DNA from: Chrysomallon squamiferum
Lineage: Eukaryota > Mollusca > Gastropoda > Neomphalida > Peltospiridae
Reading direction: 5' to 3'
Assembly: GCA_012295275.1 (NCBI GenBank)
Contig: CM022677.1
Location: 6,433,280-6,497,279, forward strand
DNA length: 64,000 bases
This document shows, in pieces, positions 1-12,288 of this stretch; position 1 is the first letter of the stretch; each line of letters begins with the position of its first letter. A program made the position numbers and the translations under genes. The notes under the pieces are model-generated. The model searched no databases. It worked only from the letters and a program-made list of their open reading frames with translations, and was not told the DNA's origin.

Positions 1-470
1 TTTATATTTTCGTTAGCAAAGTCGCCATTCTATCGTCTTTCATCAACGCCGAGTTCACTAAACACTTCATCCGGATGGATCTCTTCACTTTCCTGCAATG
101 ATAACGCTATCACTATTTCTTTTTCCAAATCTATAATATTCTGCTAACGCTTTAATTTCATCCATTAATCTGCTGTACGTTTTGTAACTTTCGGTCGGCG
201 ACTTCAAATAAAAAAGAAATTAACAACAACGCTCTGTACCAAGATAAAATCCATCGTCAAGCCCACACTTACAATACGATACGATACTCCAAAAAACATG
301 AATAACAAGCACTCCTTCCGACAGAGTTCCATTCACAAATCCAACACCAAACGTAATTGGCTGAATTATAAAACAGTGACCTATGATTTGATCTGTAATA
401 AACATATCCATCCAATCAGCACTATTATAAGTTCTGCTGCAGTCCAACTCAATTACTGATTAACCATCCC
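1..470 (-). pseudogene. possible coding relic, unrecognised
   Basis: Reading the minus strand, a 75-codon open frame (447 to 220, starting MDCSRTYNSADWMD) is followed, after a stop, by a second protein-like stretch in about 185-70 (SYKTYSRLMDEIKALAEYY) and then, after a frame change, by a segment containing LSLQESEEIHPDEVFSELG. The lysine/glutamate-rich composition and somewhat higher GC than the flanking DNA look like old coding sequence with frame breaks. I do not recognise the family. The feature runs off the left edge of the window, so it could be the end of a larger relic or transposon. Chance open frames remain possible. Confidence 0.22.
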
Positions 471-2279
471 GTTGCGGAATGCATACCAATTTGAAAGTGG
501 TCCAAGATTTTCTGGTAAACTTAAAGAATTATGTTAACAATTATTGTTGGATATTGGGTACATCTAAGTAACTGTTTATATCTTTTCATAGTTTTGAAGA
601 AAAAAATGCCATGTGCGTTAACTTTAACTTAATATTATCGTTACTTTGATTATGTATTAAATATAGTATAAAAATTTAGTGTTTATATATTAGTTTACAT
701 TATATTTCTTATAAAACTTTTGTCATTTATTAAAATAGAAATATATTTAAAGTCAAAATGTAGAAGTAGATTTACTTTTATTTTCTTATAAATTCAAAAC
801 TATTTTAAAAAATAAATAAATAAAAGAGAAAAATCCCAAGTCTTGTAATCTTTTCCTGTGCATTTTCTCAGCTTAAAAAATCGCATTAATTTATATTTCT
901 CCGTATTTCTCTGCATCTCTTTATAGAAAAATAATACCTCCTTCTCTGACTATGTCTATGTTGCATAGTTTACATAATAAAATATCCAAGTAACATTATA
1001 TATTTTATTATTTTTATTATGCAGGCATCATTATCCTTAGAAAACACACGTATTATTAATAAAATATAAACTCGATTTTTTTTTCGCTCTGCTGCTAGTC
1101 GTGTTATCTCAAGTTATCAGTAAAAAAGTCTGTGACATCGTTCTAAAGTAAAAATATTTAATACCACTTGCAGAAACTATTTATATATTTGATAAATAAA
1201 AGATTCTCTTTATGTTGTTTTCTATTATTCTCTAACATATAATATTGATAATTACAGAAATTATAAAGGGTATTATGGTTAAAGTTTTGTATACTTTTGT
1301 AACATACCAGAGATTATATAAAAAAAAAAAAAAAAACAAGAAGATCTTATTACTGGAAGAAACGGGATCCCGCTGGGCTAAAATGAAATTTTGTTATCTA
1401 TCACAATTTAGTTACATTGGAAATCACAGAAAGAGGCAAATCTTCTGGGCTCACAACGGTTATACTGCGTGTGTAATGACTAGCGCTATGGCCATACGGT
1501 TGCATCGTTATAACCTCTGATCTGTGTTTTATAATAACAACAAGAGTAATAATAATAATAACAATACTGCTCATACAGGAAATAGATTTTACTGTTGACA
1601 AAGAAAAAAAAGAAAAGAAAATAATGAAATAAATCAACTTTAAAAGGTAATCTGCAAATATTTGCAGGAACAAATAATAATAAAGAAAGAAAGGAAAAAT
1701 AGAAAACAAAAAATCATAAAAATTAATACGTATTATATTATTAAAGATTGATAATTTTCTGATTTCATATTTAGTAAACTCACTTTTAAAAATTTTTGAA
1801 TTTAATAAGGACACAACATTTAGTAAATTTACAATACTTTGGATGATTAAAAACGCCACTGTTTTGGTACTGAACACTAAAAAGTAAAGTTTCAGTTTTT
1901 TTGCTCTAGTGAAATGTTTAGCATAAACTTAGTTTTTGAGTTTACTCTTCACTTTTTCACTATAACAATGTGTAATAAGTTTTTGTTTTTTAAGTTATTA
2001 TTAATGTCTTTGTAAAAATTAAATACATATTTAATAAACTTACTTTTCAGTAAAAATAAAAAATAAAACAAAATAAAGAATTAACCTATATTCTTAATAT
2101 TTCGTTAAATCACAACACTATCGCTGACTTTCTGGTAAAATAAAACGTAAAATACGTTGCAGTATCTTATTGTGATTTGTGTAAACTGCGGTTATAAAAT
2201 GAAATATCATATTAAACTGTTCTAGTGAGATAACAACTTCTATATTTCTGAACATATACTGGTATTCTGATGTCTAACT
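471..2279. other. AT-rich non-coding stretch
   Basis: Very AT-rich sequence with poly-A and poly-T runs (for example near 1321) and short AAT-rich patches. The open frames here are low-complexity and show no domain. I see no gene, RNA gene or bounded mobile element. Confidence 0.6.
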
Positions 2280-2995
2280 ATGAATGTATTAATATCGATA
2301 ATGACTTACGATAGGAACAACGCCGTTTCGACGGAAACGATGTCGGCGTTAATAGAAATATTAATAACAACATATTTTAATACAGGGTGCACACGCTCAG
2401 AAACAAGAACAATAGTTAATAAAAAGCGAAGAAGAATAAAGAGAAGTACACGGATAACGTTAGGAACAACGCCGTTAAGACGACAAATACGGGGACATTA
2501 ACAGAAATACTAATAATATATTTTAATATAGGGTGTGCGCACTCAAAGGGAGACTAACAATTAATAGAAAGTTCAAAACTTTTACAGGATTCGCTCTGTC
2601 AGAAGGTTATAATAATAGTTACTAAAACGCAAATCAGAATAATGCGAACTACCCCAAGTCGTTAAGGAGAACGCAGGTACGGTATCGTTAACAGTAGTAA
2701 TAAAATTTAATTTAATAATACATTTTAAGATAGGATGCGCGGAATCAAGAATAATAGTTAATAAAAAGCGAAGAAGAATAAAGAGAATTTCACGAATAAC
2801 GACAGGAACGATGACAACGACAGCGCCAACGTGAGACAAACAGTTAATAAACAGCGCTTACAGAATAAGTAGAAGTGCTCCAATAACAGCAAGGAGAACG
2901 CAGATACGACGGCAACGACGGGGACATTAACAGAAATAAGAAAAATATATATTGAAATAGGAAAGTAAGAATAATAGCAAAACTGACAGGAACAG
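2280..2995 (-). repeat. degenerate ~149-bp satellite, array 1 (reverse orientation)
   Basis: A unit carrying AGGAACAACGCCG, then a (TAA)-rich part, TATTTTAATA and a GTGCGCAC-like block recurs along this stretch; the marker AGGAACAACGCCG is at 2313 and again at 2462, a period of 149 bp. Later copies (about 2650-2995) are more diverged. The reverse complement of this unit is the unit found at 40680-41070 and 55200-55990, so this is one satellite family in three places. The CpG-containing core (AACGCCG/GACGAC) stands out from the AT-rich background. The short open frames here are repeat shadows. Confidence 0.7.
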
Positions 2996-4235
2996 GGTAT
3001 CATCCCTCCGATTTTCACTGAAAATTAACAAAAAGAATCAGAAATTAAGAAAATATACTTTACAAAATATTAAGTCAACTGGTCTGGTAAAGTACAATAT
3101 ATTTGATGAGTTAATAAACACTTACTTCAAGCTGGTCAATAATTACTGCTAAAACAGACCAAATCTAAAATAAAGAAGAAATATTTTATTTAAGAACCTA
3201 AACAGCATGTCTTTTTTACTAGTTTTTATATCTTTAAAGGTAACTAACTACACAGGTAATGAAAAGAAACCCTGTTTCTGTGGTTGTGTGAGCACCATCT
3301 TGAACACACCTGACAATTCAGATCTGTGCAAGAAACATATGTGGTTGTATTCTATTCCAAGAGGACCACACTGAAAGGATAATAATTTAATATTTCTTAT
3401 AATGGTTTTGCTTTTAATGAGTACAAACTAGAATGTCAAGTGTTTAAAAGAAAAACTGATGCTAACTTAATTAGTAACAGTTTAACAGTGAAAGCTAAAT
3501 AACTCTCTCGCCGAGTCGCACAACTAAATTAAAAGATGATAGTTAAAATTATTAAATATTACTCGATGTATAAAATATCAGTAACACATTAAAACTCGAT
3601 GGGAAAGTAAGTCCAGTTAATACTGGTGAAATAACTTTTAGTAAGTTTATTTGAAATGATTTAAGTTTATGAATTTGGAATTGTGAATTTGTTTTAGATA
3701 TTATTTCTGATGATATATTTTAATAATTTTGTTGTGGAAATGAGAACATTGTATTCACAGCGCATAATTGACGTCACAAAATCCCGAGCTAAAACTGACA
3801 AAAAAAAAATAAAGAAATAAAATGAAACAAATAAAAAAAAGAAATAAAGAAAGAAATAAATAAAAATAAAAAAAATAATAAAAAAATGAGTTGTATTCAA
3901 ATATTGTTCCACAAAATGTTTTTCCTGAATAACAGCTCTGCGGGATCAGTAATGAGCGATTTTTTAAATATTTATTGGAAAGAATCGATTTTATTGACCT
4001 AAATCAAAGTTTTATAACATTTGAATACGATGGCAGGTGCCCGGAACCTCAGCATCTGATTGGTTAAACAATGTAGATATTTTTATTTATTTATTTATTG
4101 AATTATTAATTCAAAAACACTATAAATTATATCTTATTTTCTAAAGAGATACTGTATTTTATTTTATTTATTTATTTATTTTTTTTTTTTTTTGGTGTTA
4201 TTATCTTTGCAACAATAAATATTTTCAGCTGATAT
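2996..4235. other. non-coding stretch with A-rich low complexity
   Basis: No supported gene. It holds an A-rich low-complexity block at about 3798-3890, a TTTA-type run at about 4080-4185 and a TGACGTCA-like site (TTGACGTCAC) near 3768 with no gene beside it. Confidence 0.5.
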
Positions 4236-4239
4236 TATT

Positions 4240-4545
4240 CTATTGTAAAAATATAGTATTTTTTCAAAATAGTCTTAGAAGATGAGTTAAACAGACATAG
4301 TAGTAATTTTACATCTGTATAATTAATTCTGAATAGAAGGTGTGGCTGACAGGAAAGGAAGTAATACTTTTGAAAAAAAAAAAAAGTAAAATGTCAAGTT
4401 AAAAACCAAAAAAAAAAGTTAAANCCTTTTTCAAAATGTATTGTAAGAGATTTGTTTGCGTTACCATTGCAGAATGATTAATGATTGATTGTAGTAAGTG
4501 AGGAACTTTATCAGTTTCTACAGAGTGTCAGGAAAAAACCAGAAT
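4240..4545 (+). repeat. interspersed repeat R1, copy A
   Basis: This stretch is the inverse of 8530-8790. Shared blocks, in order, include an AGTTAAACAGACATAGTAGT-like block near 4285-4310, then TTCTGAATAGAAGGTGTGGC (about 4329), then TTGCAGAATGATTAATGA (about 4468) and a GAGTGTCAGG-like block (about 4525). The copy carries internal A-runs and one ambiguous base (n, at about 4424). The shared order over roughly 300 bp shows a dispersed repeat rather than chance. Confidence 0.7.
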
Positions 4546-4649
4546 GTTGTTGGGTTTTAACTTTGTGTGTGTTTTATTATAAACGATATTAACGTTATAT
4601 TTTGTCCATTTCAAAATTTGAATAATTTTCTAAAGTTAAAGATAGAAGC

Positions 4650-4880
4650 TTTATATATCCACTCCACATCTAAATATTAATATTAAAATTAAAATTATAT
4701 TCACGTCATTAAAATTTTATTTTTAATATGCCATGTACTGTTATCAATGAAAATTAGCTATACAACACATCTTGAAAAACGTATATTTTTATATTATTTT
4801 CCAAGTTAGCGTCCTTCTCACAGTATAATGATGGTCTTTCATGTTATGTTATTTTATTATTAACGTGAATATATGTGAAG
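4650..4880 (+). repeat. interspersed repeat R2, copy A
   Basis: Shares an ordered series of blocks with 54140-54345: ATTATATTCACG, TTAATATGCC(A/G)TGTAC, TATACAACACA, GTCCTTCTCAC and GTCTTTCAT. Copy B has a short extra segment in the middle. No open frame of interest; family unknown. Confidence 0.65.
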
Positions 4881-7735
4881 TGCTAGATGAAGATTGTATT
4901 TACTATTGTTTTGATATTACCGACAATTAAATGTGCACTTTTCAGTGTGATTTGTTTCTTTCCCCTCCATGTTTTTTTTTTTTTTTTTTTTTTAATTGAG
5001 TAAAGTGAGATAATCCCGAATGAAATTCCATAATTATTCATTAATATGACCGATAATCTCTAATTATTCTAATTTTAATATCCGTGATAAAAACTGGTTC
5101 TTAATTTGATATTGATGGTTACAATGGTCAGCGTAAATAGCGATACTCTTTAGTTAGAAATTACTGTGCTTCTAAAATGTTCACGATTTCTCCTTTAATT
5201 ATATTATAAATAAATCAGTTTATTATTATTATTATTATTATTATTATTTATTATTATATACTCTTTTTTTTAATAAAGAAGTATTTAGTTCTCACCTTTT
5301 TCTTTTTTTTCAGGTAATTAATTCTCACCTTCTTCTTTTTACAGTTAATTAAGCCGCTTATTTTCATAACGCCATGTAAAATTATAATTTATAATTGTCA
5401 GTAATATTTAGTAGCTTATCTGTGATTATCAATATTTTGGGTAGTGTATATAACGTTTAAGTTTCACGTACAGTGAAATTACACCTTTTATTATACGATT
5501 TAGAATTAGTAAAATACCACGTTATTTTAACAAAACGAACGTTTCGTACCTGAATCTCAGGTTATTTTCATAAAGTTCTGCTGTATATATATAGTACTTT
5601 TTCTAATATTAATTAAAAAAGAACACCCGCTGTATTTTCCAAAACAGTGTTTTAATATTAGCTACACTTCTGCTAAGAAAAATAATAATTTAAATTCTGA
5701 TTGCAACGTTAAAACGTTTTCATAACGCCGTGTAAAGTTAATCCTAGTTTTTCACTGAATCATGTTTCTGGTGTTTATAAAATGTCACACTGTATGCGCC
5801 CTCTTTATTTCTCGATATATTTTTGACGTCACATATAAAACCACTCTTATTTTAAAAAATTACAACACGGAAGCTCCATCTATATTTCTGTATGTTCACA
5901 GTGAAATCATACCTGTAATTTTCAGTATAATTTGTCATTTAACTAACTGAATATCATCTCATTCTAGAAGTATAGCTGAGAAATTCAGAAATAAGGAACC
6001 TTGCAGATTCCAGTTCTCTGTTACTAACCAAATCAGGATTAGTTTTTAGCTGCCCCTGAGTTTCTACTGATAATTAACTAGTGATTTTCTTTTTCTAGAC
6101 AGAGGTATATTTAAAAAGCTGAGATTATATTTTCAAATATTAGTAAATAATTAATTATATATGGAGTGATATTCATCTTTTTAGTTTCAAGGTGAGACGT
6201 AAAGTATATATATATATGCTACGTTATTGAATTTATTTGTTTTATGTATTTTAAATATATATCTGTGTGTTTGTGTGTGTTTTATGTAATTCTCCTGACT
6301 TTTTGACTTTTATGCTTCTAGTTTCTTCTTATTCCTGTGTTTATTCATATTTCTTCATACTGTTTTTATTTATTTTCATTTTTGTCTTTTCTTTAAAGTT
6401 ATTTGATGGTTTAATTTTTTAACCTATTTACCATGATTATTGTTTCTTATTATTTTTCTACATTGTCATTTCTTCAAAATCTTCTTTTTCTTCTTGTCTG
6501 TTCCTCTTGTCTGTATTTTCGTAATATACAATTTACTTGTTATTTTTCTGTCTCCCAGTGTCTGTTCATAGTTCTTATTCTTCTTTCTTTTTCTTTTTCA
6601 TATTTTCAATTCTTAATTTTTATTTTAATGAATTTTATTATTTATTTTATTTTATTTTTTAATGTTTTTTTGTTTTTGTTATTCTTGTTATTTTTCTTCT
6701 TCATTCTTTTTGTTTCTTATTCTTCATTTCCTAGTTTCTGCTTATTCTTTTACATTACTATTATTTACTTTTTTTTTCCTGACACGATACTGAGCCAAAC
6801 AATGAGGACAAAGTCTTTAAAAATAAAAAGTGCTTAAAATGAATAAAAAAACTAGTTGAGATATTAGATAAAACTTGCTTTCAACTAATACTGAAGCCAA
6901 AGTTGTCATTTTCTTGTTCACTTGACTGTAGTGAGTAATCAAACAAATACTGTTGGTGATGTAAGTTACACGACGACGTTTTAATCCAGTAATACAATGA
7001 ATAAACTGATTTAATGAGATGTATATTGATATAATTGGTGTGTTGTGGTATCTCATTTCAATGTAATTGATAGGTTAAAAAAAGAATTCACATATGATGT
7101 GGTAGTTTGGCAATAAAGTTGTGGACACCGTATCTTACGACATATGCAGAGTTCAAATGGCTTTTTCTTTTCCATGTCAGTGTTTGTTCCTGAATCAGAA
7201 AGAAATGCAAAGAAAAACTAGAAGTACGCTTTTCAAATAACAAAGTTTAGCAGATAATATGTCGTAAGTTACAAGACACGAAAAAGTCATCATCCATAAA
7301 AATGAAAAATATTATCCAGAAATAAAACAACAAAATGTGAAACAGTCTTCTGTTTTATTTCAGTTTCACTTCTTTAATTAACTGATGTTCGTTTCACAGA
7401 GACATGTGATCACGTGCAAATCTGCCCGGAGCAGTCACACAAAATCAGCTAAAAATGCTAAACTGTAATGTATCGTCTTATAACTTTAACTAAAAACACA
7501 TGTTTGAATGTAAATCGTGGGAATAAAAGCTGTGTAGAAGTAAACAAACAAAGAAACGAAAATGAGGTACAAAGTTCGACAACAATGGTAACGAACAACA
7601 ATGATTTTTAACTAATTCACTGTATAAACCTGATGGCATAACAAATAATTACATAAACAATTACTGGCTCTTTCTTATATATATATATATATGCAATGTG
7701 TTTGTGTGTGCGCGCGCGTGTCCATATATATCTGT
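4881..7735. other. AT-rich non-coding stretch with simple repeats
   Basis: Contains poly-T at about 4973-4993, (TTA)n at about 5221-5257, a T-rich C-poor block at about 6300-6780 (source of a low-complexity 134-codon open frame that I do not accept as a gene) and short (TA)n and (TG)n tracts near 6205, 6263 and 7676. The phrase CATAACGCC(A/G)TGTAAA occurs at about 5368 and 5722, suggesting an old local duplication of roughly 355 bp. Confidence 0.5.
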
Positions 7736-7739
7736 CTGT

Positions 7740-8130
7740 GTAAAAATGTAAAATTATTTAAATTTATTTTCTGAATATGAAAGTGTAAGAAAAATGACTT
7801 TTGTAAACTGCGAATGTGAAAACGGACTCAATAAATTTATTGAAATATACGCATACTAATAAAAACATATTCCTTATATCAATTCAGGTCTTTTGTTTTA
7901 TGATTTATCGTCAGCGATCAAGTGGTTTAAGAGAATTTACATTATCCTCACTTGAAGAAATCACAGTTGTTTTCACACCAGTGTTTACAATAATCATGTT
8001 CTATGAGAAAGGATAGATTTTCAGAGTTAGGTTTGATGCTGAAGTGTGCACTTGTTTAACCAACACAGCACTGATTTTCTGAGACTACCGAGTTTAAGAT
8101 TAATAAAGTATAATGAAAATTATAAACAAC
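7740..8130 (+). repeat. interspersed repeat R3, copy A
   Basis: Nearly the same sequence as 40256-40645 in the same orientation over about 390 bp, for example ATTTACATTATCCTCACTTG and AACACAGCACTGATTTTCTG in both. The partner shares even the upstream (TG)n-rich sequence. Small open frames here are not conserved between the copies. No transposase or reverse transcriptase trace and no clear terminal repeats, so the family is unknown. Confidence 0.8.
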
Positions 8131-8249
8131 ATTCGCAAATTTCTTCACTGGAATATTTTGATTACTGTTACGGAAATGTGTTCAAAGTTTTTCGTAGAGA
8201 TGTTTATTGTATTCGTAACAGTTCATTCAAATGTATCTTAAAACTGCGT

Positions 8250-8529
8250 TAATAATGAAAAAACGAAACAGAAAAAATTATATTTATTTTAAAAAATAAC
8301 AGTAATAGTAATAAAAGTAAATAATAATAATAATAGCAATAACAATAATTAAAAACAATAAAAATAATATAAAACCAACAACAACAACAACAACAATAAT
8401 AATCCTAGGAAAAATATACTGGTGGCATAACCCCCCACACAAATGGAGTGAGGAAGATGATCAAAGAAGAAAATAACATATATAAGTGAAACAGAAATAT
8501 GAGGACAAAAAGAAAAAGTAGAAAAAAAC
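8250..8529. other. A-rich and AAC/AAT simple repeats
   Basis: AAT- and AAC-type low complexity at about 8280-8400, then unremarkable sequence. No gene. Confidence 0.5.
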
Positions 8530-8790
8530 AATAACATTCTGACTTTTGCCTGAGACACTACATACACTGACACATTTCCTCACAGTCAGTCATTAATCAT
8601 TCTGCAATAGTAACGCAAAACACATATTTTAAATTGAGTGCTATCATCCAAATATTGAACTAACAGGCTTTGAGATCAAATCCCAGCCACACCTTCTATT
8701 CAGAATTAATTATAGAGATGTAAAATTACTACTCTGTCTGTTTAACTCGACTTTTAACATTCTAAAACTATTGTGAGAAAATACCTAAAA
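8530..8790 (-). repeat. interspersed repeat R1, copy B (tRNA-SINE-like)
   Basis: Inverse copy of 4240-4545. On the plus strand it contains GATCAAATCCCAGCCACACC (about 8668), which resembles a pol III B box (consensus GGTTCGANNCC) with two changes, so a degenerate tRNA-derived SINE is possible. I could not see a convincing A box or a tail, so the SINE label is tentative; the duplication itself is clear. Confidence 0.6.
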
Positions 8791-8843
8791 CGGTAGAACT
8801 GATCACTGGATCAACATTCTCACTTATGGTTAACATATGATTA

Positions 8844-9971
8844 CAGTTGACTATCACTAATCCGGCATCATCGGGACCTGGAGGGTGCCGGATTAGTCAT
8901 TTTGCCGGATTAGCCATTAGGTTAGGATACACCAAACTGTGTCATGCCTTTGAAAGCTCGAGGACGTAAACTTTCACCGATGACCAGTAACTTACACCTG
9001 CGTGTTTCTGCAGCATTGGAGCAGCCCAGCACAGTAACACGGTCTTTCGATGCTTTATAACCTGTCGGCGATTCTGTATCCTCCGATTTCAGTGTTCTTT
9101 TGGGTGTACATTTCCAAAAGAGTGCAGCCTCATCTGCGATATAAACCTGGTCAGGACTTAAATTTTCATCACTGACCAATTTGGTGAACTCGTCAACAAA
9201 TTTTGTAGCTGCTTCATTGTCAGCTGATCTTTTTCGCCACACACTGCACGAAACTGTAAGCTATGTCGTTCCTTAAAACGTTGCAACCATCCTTCACTGT
9301 AATCGCACTGATGTTCCAGTCCGAGTTCTTCATGAAATAGTTTTGCTTGTTCCTTCACAAGATCACCTGACAGTTCGACTCCTTCACTTTCACGCAACTT
9401 AAACCACCTCGTCATTACTTGATCTAGTTCTGCATTTTTACCAGGTTTCATTGTTTTCGTTTTAAACATCTGTTTTTTCGACTCACTGTAAACAAAAAAT
9501 TTAAGTAACTTTTCTTTTTGTTTCTTTATGTCATAAAATTCACATAAACCTCTCACAGACACGCCATTGTGAAGTCTTTTCTGCTATGGACAATGTTCGG
9601 TGTTTGCGCTTAACACCGCAAGAAGCACTTCTATTATTCACTGATACCATAATTGGGGCTAAAATGACCTTCTTACAATAATAAATGTTAAAAATCAAAC
9701 CGGAAAAGCTTGCCTGTGTTTACAGCTGGTACCAGTTTGTTGATGACAAAACAGCGCCTCCAGTCGTAGCGGCCAGTCAACTTAAAGAAAACATAACACA
9801 GCTTCACTAACCCGAGGAAAGCGCACGCACTGCACGAGGACAATACCATACAGCACAAGAATCGATCACAGAATCGATAGTGCCGCGTGAGTCATCGCCT
9901 ACCATCCCCCCTTCGCCTTAGTCAGTTTTAGTGCCGGATTACTGATTGCCGGACTAGTGATGGTCAAGCTG
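8844..9971 (-). mobile_element. Tigger/pogo-like DNA transposon with both ends
   Basis: The left end reads CAGTTGACTATCACTAATCC and the right end, on the opposite strand, CAGCTTGACCATCACTAGTC. Both are immediately flanked by TA (8842-8843 and 9972-9973), the target duplication of the Tc1/mariner-pogo superfamily, and Tigger elements usually begin CAG. A short GCCGGATTA-type motif is repeated inside each end. Length is 1,128 bp, shorter than a full Tigger (about 2.4 kb), because the 3' half of the transposase is missing. The interior is visibly less AT-rich than its surroundings. Confidence 0.9.
8922..9650 (-). pseudogene. Tigger/Jerky-type transposase, frameshifted and truncated
   Basis: The transposase would bind the terminal repeats through CENP-B-like helix-turn-helix domains and cut with a DDE nuclease. 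A start at 9650 gives KRKHRTLSIAEK, the usual N-terminus; the frame then shifts into SVRGLCEFYDIKKQKEKLL and the second HTH (ELDQVMTRWF ... SEGWLQRFKERHS). Another shift near 9240-9160 leads to VYIADEAALFWKCTPKRTL, the region of the first catalytic Asp (family form NADETALFW), and then KDRVTVLGCSNAAE and RAFKGMTQF. The frame stops at 8922, so the part carrying the other two acidic residues is absent. At least two frame breaks plus the truncation make it non-functional. Confidence 0.88.
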
Positions 9972-10202
9972 TATCATAATCGAAGAGATATTTCGGAGAA
10001 TTTAATGCTGGCTATGACAGAGGAGTCTGTGTCCTATGTCGTCTGGAAGATCATCAGACTGGGTATCTGACAATGTTAGAGTAGACAACATAGCTGTGGA
10101 CATTTTTCTGAGATGCAATTAGTCACATCTTCAAATATTTAAACAGTATTAAAATATCAATTTATATTACAAACAGATTTCTTAATATGAGAGATAATTA
10201 TG

Positions 10203-10783
10203 CAGGGCTCGAAATGGCCAGTAGCCAGGTTACCAAATGCGACCAAAGTTCGGTTTAGGCGACTGGGATGTTAGAAATATTTTGGTTCGTCGCCCCCAAA
10301 AATATTATTTGGGTGACCTGTTTTTTTCTAAAAGTTATAACTCAAGATAATTATTTTATAATAATTATATCGAAATATTTATTTCACATAAAACGAGTGC
10401 CCATAGTTCCATAAGTTGGACGTATCGGCTTACATAATTTGCTAACATTTATTTATAAACAGTACTTTAAAGGATTATCGGTTGGTTAACGGAACAAGTT
10501 ATCATAGGAGATAACTTTCTAACTAATTGTTTGCTATTGTTTTTCCTTTTCAATTCCACCTTTAACTGGCTAAAGAGAAGGCAACGAACAAATTTAGCGA
10601 ACTTTTAGATCTTTACGTTAATAATTATCGTTTGGTTAACGGAACAAGTTATCGTGGAAGATAACTCTATAACCTTGTATTTGCTACTGTTTTTCGTTTT
10701 CCCACGCTAAATTTTACTCAATCATTTCACGTTGCTTTCCTTTAATTTTTATTTTTTGAAAAATCCAAGCATATAATACTATA

Positions 10784-10834
<51 letters not shown>

Positions 10835-11155
10835 CATTATTATATAATTCTATTTTTGTCAAGGTTTGTTTGAAAATGTCTTACCAGCTGATTTGTATAA
10901 CTAGGACTAAATTTGTGTGGCTATTTTAATTAATAAAGAATTTTCGTATTTCATTTTAGATGTTGACAAATTAAGGTAAGCCGATACTTTCAAATTATCG
11001 AACTGCGAACAAATCTTTTATGTGATAAAAATATTTGCTACAAAATTATTAATAGTGGCTCTTGTGTTATAACTTATAGAAAAAAAGAGATGATCCAAAA
11101 AATACTTTTTAGGCGACTAAACCATAATATTTGTTTTTTTAAATTTCGAGCCTTG
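10203..11155. mobile_element. non-autonomous inverted-repeat element (hAT-like ends)
   Basis: Left end CAGGGCTCGAAAT and, on the opposite strand at the right end, CAAGGCTCGAAAT: a 13-bp terminal inverted repeat with one mismatch. Both ends also carry an internal AGGCGACT/AGTCGCCT pair. CAGGG-type ends suggest hAT, but the 8 bases on either side (TAATTATG and TGCTTACT) do not match, so no target duplication supports the boundaries. Inside, a ~140-bp unit is duplicated in tandem (GGTTAACGGAACAAGTTATC at about 10492 and 10633) and contains a GAGATAACT motif, followed by a (TTA)n run at about 10784-10834. No transposase is visible. Confidence 0.6.
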
Positions 11156-11379
11156 TGCTTACTGACATAACGAGCATAATCATCAACTTGAAAGACATTT
11201 GTCTCAAGTTGAAAATGTCAGTTCTGCTGGGAGTTCTTCAAAGCACTCCAATGAACAAAGCAGAGAGAACTTGTATGGGTTTTTTCATTACTATTTTTCC
11301 TATTTAAGCAGCTGTTAATTTGTAATTTCTCCTTCATTTGTATAGAGAACATTTGGGTGGGTGTGTGTGTTTGGGGGGG

Positions 11380-11700
11380 GTACTGGTGTCTGCTTATATA
11401 TTTTATTGTTTGTTTACAGCATTAGTCAGAACAAAATCACAGCACTGCAGACTGAATGGAGAGAAAAGAAATCTGGCAGAAGAAAATGTGAAGTCAGAGA
11501 AAGGATAGTTCAATTTCTGCAACATTTTCCTCAAGATTATGAGTAATTTTGTCTGAATCAGTCGCAGGATTCAAAGGGAGTAATTTGAAAATACTGTCTG
11601 CATGTGAGACTAAATCTTCACTTTGGAGGAAGAATCAACAGACTGCTATTGCACAGTGTGAGCATTCATTTGAATAATGTGTAATTTTTCTAACAGATAA
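11380..11700 (+). other. exon-like segment, unrecognised
   Basis: After a TTGTTTACAG acceptor-like site (about 11410-11420) the frame ISQNKITALQTEWREKK runs open through KCEVRERIVQFLQHFPQDYE to a stop near 11545. Composition is less AT-rich than the flanks. A second short stretch at about 11885-11970 (QDNVELLKYLLKANLSAG) ends at GCTG|GTGAGT, a good donor. They could be exons of an unknown or dead gene, but I see no domain and no joined reading frame. Confidence 0.2.
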
Positions 11701-12288
11701 AGTGATATTTACTGGAATCTGTTCTGAAACATATTTAAAGTAGTAAATATAATTTTAAGGCTATTGTATTAATTGTTTGATTAATTGATTATATATTGCA
11801 ATATATTTTTGTTTGTTATTTTAAATTATGTTTTCATTTTTAAGAAAAAGCTGTCTTGTTCAGTTTAACATTCCAAACATTCCAAACATTCCAGCCAGAA
11901 CCAGTTTACTTCCTTGGGTCAAGACAATGTGGAACTTTTAAAATATCTTCTGAAAGCCAATCTATCAGCTGGTGAGTCAGTTAATCTATTAATTAAATAA
12001 TTTATTTATTTGTTTTGTGTTAATGTATTTGCTTTTTGTTTTGTTTGTTATTGTGTATGCTATTTATTTGTTTATTTTGTGTTTGAATTTGATTGTGTTT
12101 AGATTGGTGGAGTAGCTGATTCTGAGTTTGGTAAGGTTGTTATGTAGTTTGTTACAAAAATGATTTTGGGTTTTGATGATGAAAGGTGTAACTAATGTTT
12201 ATTTTATTTCTTTACTATTTGCTGGTTGCAACATTCACCCACTCCAGTCTATATCTCAGTATGGCTGACTGTTGTTTAAAAACTAGAT

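Noticed and set aside
1401-1877. 158-codon minus-strand open frame with hydrophobic stretches
   Set aside because: AT-rich low complexity (poly-Phe/Ile/Leu runs); no family motif and no splice support.
6433-6837. 134-codon open frame rich in Phe, Leu and Tyr
   Set aside because: It lies in T-rich low-complexity DNA; the composition explains the lack of stops and there is no domain or start context.
8666-8690. tRNA gene suggested by a B-box-like site
   Set aside because: No A box at the right distance and no cloverleaf could be drawn; at most a tRNA-derived repeat.
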